Shown here: in pieces, positions 9,233 through 17,675 of the stretch
How positions within the stretch are numbered: position 1 is the stretch's first letter
How the letters are laid out: each line of letters opens with the position of its first letter
Assembly: GCA_000697335.1 (NCBI GenBank)
Contig: JNEM01007116.1
Coordinates: 1 to 23,948, forward strand
DNA from: Conidiobolus incongruus B7586
Taxonomy: Eukaryota; Entomophthoromycota; Entomophthoromycetes; Entomophthorales; Conidiobolaceae
DNA: 23,948 nucleotides
Direction: 5' to 3'
Made by a program: the position numbers and the translations under genes
The notes under the pieces: model-generated
Database searches by the model: none
What the model was told of the DNA's origin: nothing
The model's input: the letters and a program-made list of their open reading frames with translations, nothing else

Positions 9233-11248
9233 CTTTAATTTGAGTCCAGTGGGATGGAAGAAAGAGGATAATATTTCCAAAATTTTGAATTGGTTTTGTA
9301 GTTTAAATCATTTTCTCAAATTTTGGGATAATTCATTTTGATTTGACGAAAATTTTTTACCCTACAAATAATCAATCCCATAATACTAATAAGCTGATTA
9401 ATTCAATTGTGATAATTTAAATTAAGATTATTAAGTTTATTTCAATTAACAATCAGCATTAAATATGCAGTTTATTACATTTTAGCGATAATAAAATACA
9501 CTTTATTTTATCTTTTCAATTATTATTATTACTATTACTTTTTTTGATTTTATTCTCTATATAATATTAAAAGTTATTTTTTATTGATTTTTTTAAACTA
9601 ATTAATAATTAAACAAATTCAACCTTACACGGAAATCACTATCATTAATAATCCTTATAAGTCATTATAACTATTATATTACCTTTTTGTGTTGATAACT
9701 ATAATTTTGAATTTGACATTATGATTTTAATAAATTTCTTGATATAATCATCTATTCTAACAAATACGTATGAACACGTTTTGAATTCATTGGTATAAAC
9801 AATGAATAATACTAAAATTATATATTATTTTTGTCCAATTTCCTCTTTTCAAGTTTATTTGATCAAGATAATAATAAAATCTAAAAACTATTATTTCAAT
9901 GATCTATCATATATGTATTTCAAAACAACTTAGATTAATGTTAAATATAAATATTTATATCAATTTTGCAATAGAAAAATTAAGAGAACATTGTAGTGAT
10001 TGTATTCAATAAAATACCAACAATCAAATTATCCAAATTGATAGAAATTATGTCTTAACATAGCCTAGTTAATATTAATATACAATAAACTATAGTCTCG
10101 TGAAATATTCAATAATTTGATTACATTAGTGAATTATTTTTCGAAAAGCTTCTAGCATTTAAACTATATAATACAATAAATTGGATAATCAACTAAGTTA
10201 AAATTATATTACTGTTATAATCACAATATAATAAGAGCTTTGAAAATGTCATGCAAAATAAAAATTTGTAAATTATGAGACTTAAATTTTAAATTTTTTA
10301 TAGGTTTACTTAACCAATTTTAGTTGAATTTGTGTAATAATTTTGTAGATAATATCGTTGAAATTTAATTATAATTTAAGATCAAAACAAACATTACAAA
10401 TTCCAATATATATTGATACTATAATATATTTTTGATTTTTATTTGTTTTACGTTATGTTTTGGTTAATTCGGAATAAATTTATAAAATGGAAATAAGACA
10501 ATTTTAAACCAAAAATATTACAGGATATTATGATATATTGTTGATACTGGTGTTATAGGAACTAAATTAAAAATGGCCCAAAAATACGCTATAAAATATT
10601 GATTTTATTGAAAATTTGGATGAATTTTTTATAATAATAACTAACACAATATTGAAATGGATTTGATCAAACATTACATTGATTCAAATATATTAAAATC
10701 AACTATTTCAATTATAATAAATTGACATTCACCAAAACTATATTTTACTTTATTTGTAATATACTAACAATCTAATTATCATTTTTGATATTTTGCGATA
10801 TTTATAATATTATTATGATCAACTGAGTAAAAGTGAAATGATATCATTTTTTTCAAAAGGGATTATTGGATAAAATAAGAAATTAAGTTTATTATTTTAA
10901 ATTAATAATTTTAAGTTAGCAAAATATTCAATTTGGATATTAAGATATTCTAAAATTGTCATTTATTCTATTTAAATCTAATTTATTAAATATTATCTAT
11001 ATTTATTATAGTTATTTCATTAATATATAATATAATTATTATATCATGATAGAATTTATATCTAAATTAAGTGGCATAATCCTAATAAATGAGTTAAAAA
11101 CAATATAATATAAATTTATAAACGTATAATTAATCAATTAAATAACACGATATATCAAATGATAAATATTATAAATGAATCCAAAAACAAAAATAATTTA
11201 TTAAATTAATCCAAAAATGTCGTATTCTTATTATCATAAAATTTCAGT
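9233..11248. other. long intergenic spacer, RPL19 promoter side
   Basis: About 2 kb between the RPL19 start and the end of the LRR gene. The first 130 bases form the RPL19 upstream region and include ACCCTAC at 9359-9365, which resembles the HomolE element of fission yeast ribosomal-protein promoters, a weak single match. The rest is A/T sequence in which I see no gene. Confidence 0.45.
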
Positions 11249-12559
11249 TTAATTATTTTGATAAATACTCAAAGATCGCATCGTCCAAAAACTTGATCTA
11301 CCTACCCTCGGACTACTCAAACTCGCACTCGTGGATGTCGACCCAGGGGAGAATGTGTCGGAGGGTCGACTTTTCGGGGAGGATGGATATCTTTGTACGG
11401 AGCCGCGTCTTCGCCTGTTCATGAGGTAGTGGTTCGGGTTGTTCGTGGGACTGTTGCTGAGGGTCGGTGAGGTTGGCGATGGCATCGCTGGCACAGGGAG
11501 TTGGGGCGGTGCGCAGAACATGAGGCCAATTCGCTCTTGATCCGTATTCCAGTGGGGTGAGCATAGATGGTAGATCAGTGGGATGTTAATCTCGTTCTTT
11601 TCAATGAATCGGAAGCGAAGGTATTCGGTTTCAAAGTACGCACCCTTACAGTAAGTGCATTCACGCTGACGGAGTAAAAGGTTTATAACGGGTCGTGGGA
11701 GGTTGACACCATCATATATTTCGAGCAGTTTAGGCACAGGCTGCTGAGGAGTGATAATGGTTGATGATGAAGTTAACTTGAAAGAATGCCGGTTTGATTT
11801 TTTAGGGGTATTCGGTCGCTGGGTAGCCTTTGCTAGTACTTTGAAGTGGTGATAATGACGGTGATAGTTTGCTAAACAACGCGCAGATAGTTCCATTAGA
11901 CTAAGCACGCCTTTTCTTTCCTTGGAATTGGTAATTTCTATTTGATTCTCGTCTATCATCGGACATCCTTCTGATCTCAGAATTCTCAATCCAGGTAGCT
12001 TGCCTAATTGTGCAGGAAAGGATGAAATAAAGTTATGACTTACATCTAGTGTAGATAAATTGGACAGTTGGCCAATATCAGTAGGTAGTTCCCTTAGTTT
12101 GTTGTGATGAACTGAGAGTAGATTTAACTTGGTTAAATTTGTGATGGAATTGGGTAAGCTTTTTAATTTGTTATTATTTAATTTTAATTCGATAAGTTTG
12201 ACAAGTTGGCCAATCGATTCGGGTATTTTAGTAAGCTGATTTTTGCTGATATCTAATATGGTCAGTTGAGTTAATTGACCAATTTCCGTGGGTAGTCGAG
12301 TGAGTAAGTTGCAACATAGTTGGAAACATTGCACTAGTGGTAATTGTATAATTGTTGGATTGAGTTGAACAAGACTCTGTGAACAAAGTGTGATGGAGTG
12401 GTGTCGATGATTGTGGCGACTCATTATATGTTGGATTGTAAGTGGCACCAGTTGATGATGTTGAATGGGCATATCTAGAGGGGGAGACAAGATATCAGAT
12501 TGGACCAATAAATAACCAATAGGTGCCTGCATCTGGTCTTTAGTCAACTTATTCCCCAT
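11249..12559 (-). CDS. leucine-rich repeat protein with C-terminal CxxC...CxxH motif
   Basis: A single-exon protein of 436 residues. It starts MGNKLTK: glycine at 2 and threonine at 6 fit an N-myristoylation signal, so membrane attachment is possible. Residues about 75-205 are leucine-rich repeats of about 23 residues with the LxxLPxxIGxLxxLxxLxxxxN pattern seen in Ras-suppressor/SHOC2-like and adenylate cyclase-type repeats. A linker (205-285) has His- and Ser/Thr-rich parts. Residues 287-346 hold LPRPVINLL, CTYC (Cys301, Cys304), a basic strand pair, and LCSPHW (Cys333, His336), which together could bind one zinc ion. The tail from 350 is Pro/Ser-rich and basic. Fungi have LRR proteins of unknown role with this same C-terminal arrangement, and I place it with them. 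The GC content of the last third is higher than the first. No specific pathway can be named from sequence. Confidence 0.85.
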   Translation of the reverse strand: MGNKLTKDQMQAPIGYLLVQSDILSPPLDMPIQHHQLVPLTIQHIMSRHNHRHHSITLCSQSLVQLNPTIIQLPLVQCFQLCCNLLTRLPTEIGQLTQLTILDISKNQLTKIPESIGQLVKLIELKLNNNKLKSLPNSITNLTKLNLLSVHHNKLRELPTDIGQLSNLSTLDVSHNFISSFPAQLGKLPGLRILRSEGCPMIDENQIEITNSKERKGVLSLMELSARCLANYHRHYHHFKVLAKATQRPNTPKKSNRHSFKLTSSSTIITPQQPVPKLLEIYDGVNLPRPVINLLLRQRECTYCKGAYFETEYLRFRFIEKNEINIPLIYHLCSPHWNTDQERIGLMFCAPPQLPVPAMPSPTSPTLSNSPTNNPNHYLMNRRRRGSVQRYPSSPKSRPSDTFSPGSTSTSASLSSPRVGRSSFWTMRSLSIYQNN

Positions 12560-12671
12560 GATTTATAAGTTAGATAATGAAGACTAGACAACCTCTATAA
12601 AATCTACAAAAGGAAATATGTACAAAAAGATGAATCACAGTGTATAGTGATTAAAAATTAAATAAATAAGG

Positions 12672-12702
12672 TCATCAATCGCAGCTGAGCGACTGTTGAT
12701 GA
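12672..12702. promoter_or_regulatory. palindrome upstream of the LRR gene
   Basis: TCATCAA at 12672-12678 is inverted as TTGATGA at 12696-12702; inside it TCGC (12679-12682) pairs with GCGA (12689-12692) around AGCTGA. It lies about 115 bases before the LRR start codon, so a dimeric transcription-factor site or a leader hairpin is possible. No known factor is assigned. Confidence 0.4.
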
Positions 12703-12865
12703 GTGTAAAATGAAAGGAATTAATTGAAAAATTTTGTTGATAATTAATTTTGGAGCATATTTATATGAATTGATAATATTATAAATGTTTTTAGATGGTC
12801 AGTTAGGAAATTTTTTCATCAACAAATGAGATATACTCGTCTAAATTAGAGTTTATAAAGTTTTT

Positions 12866-12896
12866 CATTGGCTCTAGGAAGACTAGTGGGCCAATG
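12866..12896. promoter_or_regulatory. inverted pair of CCAAT boxes
   Basis: CATTGGC at 12866-12872 and its exact complement GCCAATG at 12890-12896 place two CCAAT boxes in opposite orientation 17 bases apart. CCAAT boxes bind the HAP/NF-Y complex in fungi. The pair lies about 310-340 bases before the LRR start. Confidence 0.35.
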
Positions 12897-13065
12897 ATAA
12901 TGGTGATGGGATTTGAATTTATTATCAATTAACTGAATGCAGCTAATGACGATGTTTTGAATTGTTAAAATTTAGTCTATTTATCTCATTATTTAATTAT
13001 CAAAAACACGAGTCCTATAAATTCAAATTTTTGGAATTGACCAATCATTAATTTGGATTGAATGA

Positions 13066-13183
13066 TTATGGTGCTGGATTGAAATTAGCCATGTGGTAGG
13101 CTGTGGGGTGTGCTAACGCTCCCGGTATTCTTGGTACCTGATGAATTCGACGCATTGTTGATATATTCATTTGATACCCCACA
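13066..13183. other. unexplained GC island: possible structured RNA or tiny coding segment
   Basis: An isolated patch of near-balanced composition. TGTGGGGT at 13102-13109 pairs exactly with ACCCCACA at 13176-13183, enclosing 66 bases that hold a smaller GGTA/TACC hairpin, so an RNA structure is possible. On the minus strand a 34-codon frame runs from ATG 13170 to TAA 13066 (starts MNISTMRRIHQVPRIPGALA), and a second frame is open through the same island. None matches a family I know. Confidence 0.35.
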
Positions 13184-14681
13184 TTCATAAACATTTAGTT
13201 TAGAAAACTATAACATTAGACCTATAAATTAAAAATGTTCTTCTGAATCAGATTATAATTTAAAATCACTGATATTTTATGTTAAATTCATTTTAAAAAC
13301 AATATATAAAATTAATCTCAATCATAAAGATTGATAAGAGCAAATTTATAATAATCTAATAAAAAGGAGTGATTAAATTTATATTAGATACCATAATTTA
13401 TCTAGGTTAATTCCTATTAATTAATTATCAATTTATTTACTCATTATTTCGTATAACAATTAAATTTTTGAACATTTAGACTACTGTTTTAGAAATAATG
13501 GATACATATGGATTGATTTGGTAATGTAAAATAATTAGAGTATATTATGCCAAATTATATTTTTTAGTATAACAATGAATGACCAAATAATAATATAAAC
13601 TTATATTAATTTAATTAAAATAATAATCAAATTGATTCTATTCAAATATTAAAATCAGTTTAAAAAACATAATAATAGTCCAACAAAGCACTATAATTCA
13701 TTAGTAATTTTTTATTTTAATTATATTAAATTATCCTTCTTTCAATATATATAAAATAATTTTTCAATTTTAGTTTTTTACTAATTTGATTTGAATTGAT
13801 TTTAATAAATTTTATTAGTCATTAAATCCATTTATATCATTTTATTATTGTTATTTTTATTTTTAATAGTCCATATTTTTATTAAAATATTTCAAATATT
13901 TTGAAAAAAATATTATTTGTTTTGAAATTAAGTAAAATCCTTCAATAACTATTCCCAACTAACTAAAATGTATCAAATTTTAATATAATTTCATATCATA
14001 TTATTTTTAATCAGTAATTATTTTTATTATTTTAATCCTTTATTAAATCATATTCTACTAATTATTGATAATGGATTAATAAACTGACAGTTGTGATATG
14101 ATTACACTACTCAAAGCTAATCTCATCCCATAACTAATCTTCAATCATCATATCAATATTCATGTGTTATAAACCATCAATTGACTCTCAAATTTTGATT
14201 ACTATATCGTATCAGATTAAAAAATATTAATTGTGCAATCTTTAAAAATCGAGCATGATAATATGAGAGACACTTCGTTTATATTGAATTGGAAGGCATT
14301 CAAATTAAGTTTGAGCTACAATTATTGTATCGGTTCATTAATATAGTAAATTAGAAATTACTCCTTTAGATTATAAATGAATCGATGATAAACTATAGAA
14401 TATTATTATACTGTGAACTAATATTAATATATGAATAAAGCTAGATTAATTAGGATAATTTTAATTCAATCACAAAATACCTGAAGTGGAAGGCACACGA
14501 AAATAAATGTCCTATACTGATTAGAATACACAAAAGCATACTATTACAAAGTTATTCTATCATCCTGATAAGTCAAAAACCTAATTTACCATAGAAAAGA
14601 CAAGAGTAAAAATGTGCTAGTTAAAAGTAAAATTTTATTTACTATGTTTGAAATATTTAGTAAATTTTTTAAAAATTAATT
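13184..14681. other. AT-rich spacer
   Basis: About 1.5 kb with no gene, RNA or obvious repeat that I can support. Confidence 0.5.
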
Positions 14682-14903
14682 CTATTTATCCATAATAAAG
14701 TCTGTCACGACTATTAACTCTTTGAGCGTCATCGAAAACACTGACACAGTCATTGTGTAGGCCTGATTGTGAAGCATGGTACCTACAAACTGAGGTAGGT
14801 TACTGATGATCAGTTCCCTAGTCGTCTGACCATGATTACTAGTAAATGGGGCGCTGAAGAGGGCGACTAGATCAGCAGCAGTGACAGTGAGAGAATCTGA
14901 CAT
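14682..14903 (-). CDS. small protein of unknown function
   Basis: A 73-residue frame from ATG 14903, starting MSDSLTVTAADLVALFSAP and ending TLKELIVVTDFIMDK. The composition (balanced codons, no low-complexity K/N runs) sets it apart from the A/T surroundings and suggests real coding. No domain is recognised; most of it could form amphipathic helices. A longer form is possible: an upstream exon 15102-14981 starting MAYVCQRFSLNSGRNFLYST, joined in frame through a GTAACT...CTTAG intron (14980-14905, 76 bases) to give 114 residues with an Arg/Ser-rich, acid-free N-terminus like a mitochondrial presequence. A TATATAAA at 15194-15187 on the minus strand, about 85 bases before the upstream ATG, fits that longer form. 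Confidence 0.5.
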   Translation of the reverse strand: MSDSLTVTAADLVALFSAPFTSNHGQTTRELIISNLPQFVGTMLHNQAYTMTVSVFSMTLKELIVVTDFIMDK

Positions 14904-15186
14904 GCTAAGCAGGCAAACCACATAATATCAATAGGAATGGATGTAGAATGGATAATGGAATATGTCTCAAGTAAAGTTACAGATGGCTACTTGAGTATGC
15001 TCGGAAGTGGGCTTTGAGTAGGAAAATAAAGTTTATTTGTGAAGTGGAATAGAGAAAATTCCTCCCAGAATTGAGTGAGAAGCGTTGGCATACGTAGGCC
15101 ATGACGGATCAATAACATGGTTATAAGGACATGTGAATATTGGGATATCGAGGTCTTAGAATCTTAGTCACAACTGGTTAGGGATA

Positions 15187-15194
15187 TTTATATA
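15187..15194 (-). promoter_or_regulatory. TATA box for the small minus-strand gene
   Basis: TATATAAA read on the minus strand, flanked by GC-containing sequence, lies 85 bases before the ATG at 15102. It suggests that transcription toward 14682 starts near 15160, which would include the candidate upstream exon. Confidence 0.35.
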
Positions 15195-15280
15195 GCTCGA
15201 TTGGAATGATTAGTGATTTGGTAGTGATTTTTGAGTGAGAGAAGGTATCAATTACATAATACTTGTCATCAAGTCCGTAA

Positions 15281-15351
15281 GCAATGGTGGTTTAGTGGTA
15301 TAATTACCGCCTGCCACGCGGTAGACCGGGGTTCGATTCCCCGCCATTGCA
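15281..15351 (+). tRNA. tRNA-Gly (anticodon GCC)
   Basis: A complete 71-base cloverleaf. The acceptor stem is GCAATGG (15281-15287) with CCATTGC (15344-15350) and discriminator A; the D arm contains the box A sequence TGGTTTAGTGG; the anticodon stem ACCGC/GCGGT closes the loop CTGCCAC with anticodon GCC at 15313-15315; the T arm is CGGGG-TTCGATT-CCCCG and contains box B. There is no intron. It reads GGC and GGT glycine codons. It stands alone, transcribed by RNA polymerase III from internal promoters. Confidence 0.97.
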
Positions 15352-15355
15352 GTAC

Positions 15356-15370
15356 TTTTATTTTGTTTTT
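15356..15370 (+). terminator. RNA polymerase III terminator of tRNA-Gly
   Basis: Three T runs (TTTT, TTTT, TTTTT) begin five bases after the discriminator base of the tRNA, the usual pol III stop. Confidence 0.8.
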
Positions 15371-15784
15371 AAAATTTTTTTCCTTCAATTATTTTTTTTT
15401 ACTTTTCTCAATTTGTTAACCTGAATAAAACACCGCTATCAACTAAGGCCTATTAACTCCAAATTAAATTGTGAGACATTCACCAAAGTAATAAATCCAA
15501 TCCCACTCGAAGAATTCAACTATCCCAAATCATTTTTAAACTTAAAAAAACATTAAGGACGAAGATGGAAAGCAATACAATTAATATAAACTAATGAGAT
15601 TGGAAATTTCAAGTAATTGTCACACTCGTTTAACTTTTTATTATTTGAAACTGATTTTTAGGGATGAGGGAGAGATTGAGCGAATGACATTCAAAACTTA
15701 ATTTTAGTTCAATCCACTAGTCCTAAATTTTAAAGTGTCATGTTGATTAAGTGTAGGTGAAAACCTCTAAATTCGTTTAATCCA
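15371..15784. other. spacer with the ankyrin-gene promoter
   Basis: Mixed AT-rich sequence between the tRNA and the TATA box at 15785. No further gene is seen. Confidence 0.4.
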
Positions 15785-15793
15785 TATATAAAA
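15785..15793 (+). promoter_or_regulatory. TATA box of the ankyrin-repeat gene
   Basis: TATATAAAA 66 bases before the ATG at 15859. With a usual 25-35 base spacing the transcript would begin near 15815, so the ATG at 15859 is the first in the message. Confidence 0.5.
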
Positions 15794-15858
15794 CTTGAAG
15801 AGTTGTCTCATTGTTTGAAGCATTGAATTACTTTTGTTCAATTCTAAAATTTGAAAAG

Positions 15859-16860
15859 ATGTCGGATACTGCGACTACCAACTTGACGAAAGCTGCTGCT
15901 GCTGATCAACTGTTTCGATTGGATTCCAAAGTGATTTCAGGTGCGAATTCCTTGAAATTAATTAGAACTTCTTCGAATCCTCAGTATATGGAAGGTGGTA
16001 AAATGAATCCGAGTAAAAATTTAGTGGATTTGAATTGCTTGATCCTCAAAGCCATTTCCAAAAATTTAACTGATACTGTCAAGTTTCTCATTTCGGAAGG
16101 TGCTGACATTAATTTTGCAAGTCCGTGGAGTGATAGTGATCGTGGTCCTTTCGATTATATTACACCGCTCGGTAAGGCGTGTCAGCTGGGTAACACCACA
16201 ATGGTTAAGCTGTTAATTGACATGGGTGCTAATGTTAACCAATTCCATAGCTTAGCACTCCTCATAGCTATTCAGTACGACCAACCCAGGATTATTGAGT
16301 ATCTACTAGAACGCCAAGTTGAACTTAATTTCACCATCCATCAAGAGAAAAACCCCCTGCAATTGGTTTTTAACAACAAGAATCTCAGGTGCTTCAAACT
16401 GCTACTGCCATTCAGTTTGGTTCAAGTATCACTTGAGTTAATCTTTCTCAACTGCTGTAGACTCGGATTACTATCATTCTGTCAATACATGCTAACTCAA
16501 GTGGACTGCAGGGAGCATTTGATGGACAAAAATAATGTAAATCCCCTATTTGTTAATATCAAAAACCAAAATTGGCCAATGGTGCGGTTCTTACTCGACA
16601 ACATTTACGATACCCAAGCTCTGGACAACATCGACGAATTTTCATCCGTCATGGATCTAGAGAAAGCGAGAGGTATTGATGGGAGCACCGACTCCGACCA
16701 CGACGACGAAAAACCCTTAAAATGTCACCTCAATCTCTACAATTTGTTATCAACTGAAGATGAATTTCATAAGAGTTCATGTCCCCCTTGCTACCCTCGC
16801 ATTCCCTCTGTCATTGACTGTACTAACAATTCAAAGAAGACATTTTTAACCCAAATTTAA
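15859..16860 (+). CDS. ankyrin-repeat protein
   Basis: A single-exon protein of 333 residues. The frame is open further upstream, but 15859 is the first ATG in it and lies in a good context (gaaaagATG). Ankyrin repeats are clear at about residues 60-87 (AISKNLTDTVKFLISEGADI), 102-128 (TPLGKACQLGNTTMVKLLID) and weaker to about 160 (LALLIAIQYDQPRIIEYLL), with a diverged continuation through residues 165-255. The repeat consensus TPLxxA and LLxxGAxxN is conserved in the second repeat. An acidic Ser/Asp patch (STDSDHDDE) follows near 285, then a Cys/Pro-containing tail. Ankyrin stacks bind partner proteins; no enzyme domain is present, so the role is unknown. The gene looks complete. Confidence 0.85.
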   Translation: MSDTATTNLTKAAAADQLFRLDSKVISGANSLKLIRTSSNPQYMEGGKMNPSKNLVDLNCLILKAISKNLTDTVKFLISEGADINFASPWSDSDRGPFDYITPLGKACQLGNTTMVKLLIDMGANVNQFHSLALLIAIQYDQPRIIEYLLERQVELNFTIHQEKNPLQLVFNNKNLRCFKLLLPFSLVQVSLELIFLNCCRLGLLSFCQYMLTQVDCREHLMDKNNVNPLFVNIKNQNWPMVRFLLDNIYDTQALDNIDEFSSVMDLEKARGIDGSTDSDHDDEKPLKCHLNLYNLLSTEDEFHKSSCPPCYPRIPSVIDCTNNSKKTFLTQI

Positions 16861-17501
16861 CATTTGTATTTTTATTTCATCATCATGATCATTATCATTC
16901 ATTTAGAATTAAAATAGACTGACATTCTTAGAAAATGTCACAAAAAATAGGTTAATTAATATAATTAATCTCAAAATTTTTAGATAGTTTAGAATAAAAA
17001 ATTATTCATTAATTTTTGAAAAATAAAAATTTTATTTGAAAATTGAAGTAATATGATAATATTTAATTTAATTTATTTTAAATGATAATAGAGTAAAATT
17101 AAAATAATATTCTAAAGTATCATTTTATTCAAGATTTAAAATAATTTTTTGATTGCTGAATTTTTTTAAATTATATAAACAATAACTTTAATAATGTTCA
17201 AATACTATATATTTATTATATTTAAATTTGATATTTCAATCACTCTTGTAACTTGATTTTCTTTTGCAAAAATTCATCCAAAATTTTTCATGAATATTGA
17301 AGTTTATGGGATTAGAATGGAATTAATTTAACAATTTTCTTTTTACTAAGAAAATTAATGAATTTTAATGTCTATTTTAGGAAATAGTGTATTTCAAATT
17401 TATAAAAATGGTAATAAAAAAACATATTCTGATTGGATAGTCTTAAAGAAAAATCCTGCTAATCCCATAATAAAATACGCACTTTAATCTGTTGAAAGAG
17501 G
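16861..17501. other. AT-rich spacer upstream of U4
   Basis: Holds the 3' flank of the ankyrin gene and the upstream region of the U4 gene. No reading frame or RNA is supported before the U4 TATA box. Confidence 0.5.
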
Positions 17502-17509
17502 TATAAAAG
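17502..17509 (+). promoter_or_regulatory. TATA box of the U4 snRNA gene
   Basis: TATAAAAG 34 bases before the inferred 5' end of U4, good spacing for an RNA polymerase II snRNA promoter. Confidence 0.6.
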
Positions 17510-17535
17510 AAGAAAAATATCAATAGATGAAGACC

Positions 17536-17675
17536 ATCCTTGTGCTAGGGTATATCCTCATCTGTGAAGTACTTACTGAGATAGGATTATTGCTGGTTGA
17601 AAACTAAACCCAATACCCCACGATATCGGCCCTTGAGGCAGATATCGTAATTTTTGGATTCCCTTCGGGATATTT
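17536..17675 (+). ncRNA. U4 spliceosomal small nuclear RNA
   Basis: U4 pairs with U6 in the U4/U6.U5 tri-snRNP and is released on spliceosome activation. The 5' end ATCCTTGTGCTAGGG resembles the yeast U4 start that forms stem II with U6. The 5' stem-loop is ATCCT/AGGAT (17554-17558 with 17583-17587), with a kink-turn made of TGA (17565-17567) and GAG (17578-17580) around an AGT/ACT helix, the site for Snu13/15.5K and Prp31. TTGCTGGTTGAAA (17590-17602) is the stem I region that pairs with U6 and is nearly identical to yeast. CCCAATACCCC follows, as in human U4, then a central stem-loop (CGATATC/GATATCG). The Sm site AATTTTTGG is at 17649-17657, followed by a short terminal hairpin. Length is about 140 bases, normal for U4. 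The 3' end is approximate. Confidence 0.93.

Larger units (their letters stand above)
12560..13065. other. upstream region of the LRR gene
   Basis: About 500 bases without a gene. It contains two strong inverted repeats listed separately (12672-12702 and 12866-12896), and so looks like a promoter region rather than plain spacer. Confidence 0.45.

Noticed and set aside
9359-9365. HomolE-like ACCCTAC as a firm ribosomal-protein promoter element
   Set aside because: A single seven-base match without a second copy or partner element; mentioned only as a possibility.
11313-11564. Second minus-strand frame within the LRR gene
   Set aside because: Overlaps the Pro/Ser-rich tail of the LRR protein in another frame; no support of its own.
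13027-13034. Sm-site-like ATTTTTGG that might mark another snRNA
   Set aside because: No upstream snRNA motifs and no clear 3' hairpin; the string is common in AT-rich DNA.
15231-15419. Forward open frame of about 60 codons
   Set aside because: It runs straight through the tRNA-Gly gene and its terminator; a chance frame.
15811-15858. N-terminal extension of the ankyrin protein
   Set aside because: The frame is open but the codon at 15811 is TTG, and the TATA position puts the transcript start at about this point; the first ATG is 15859.
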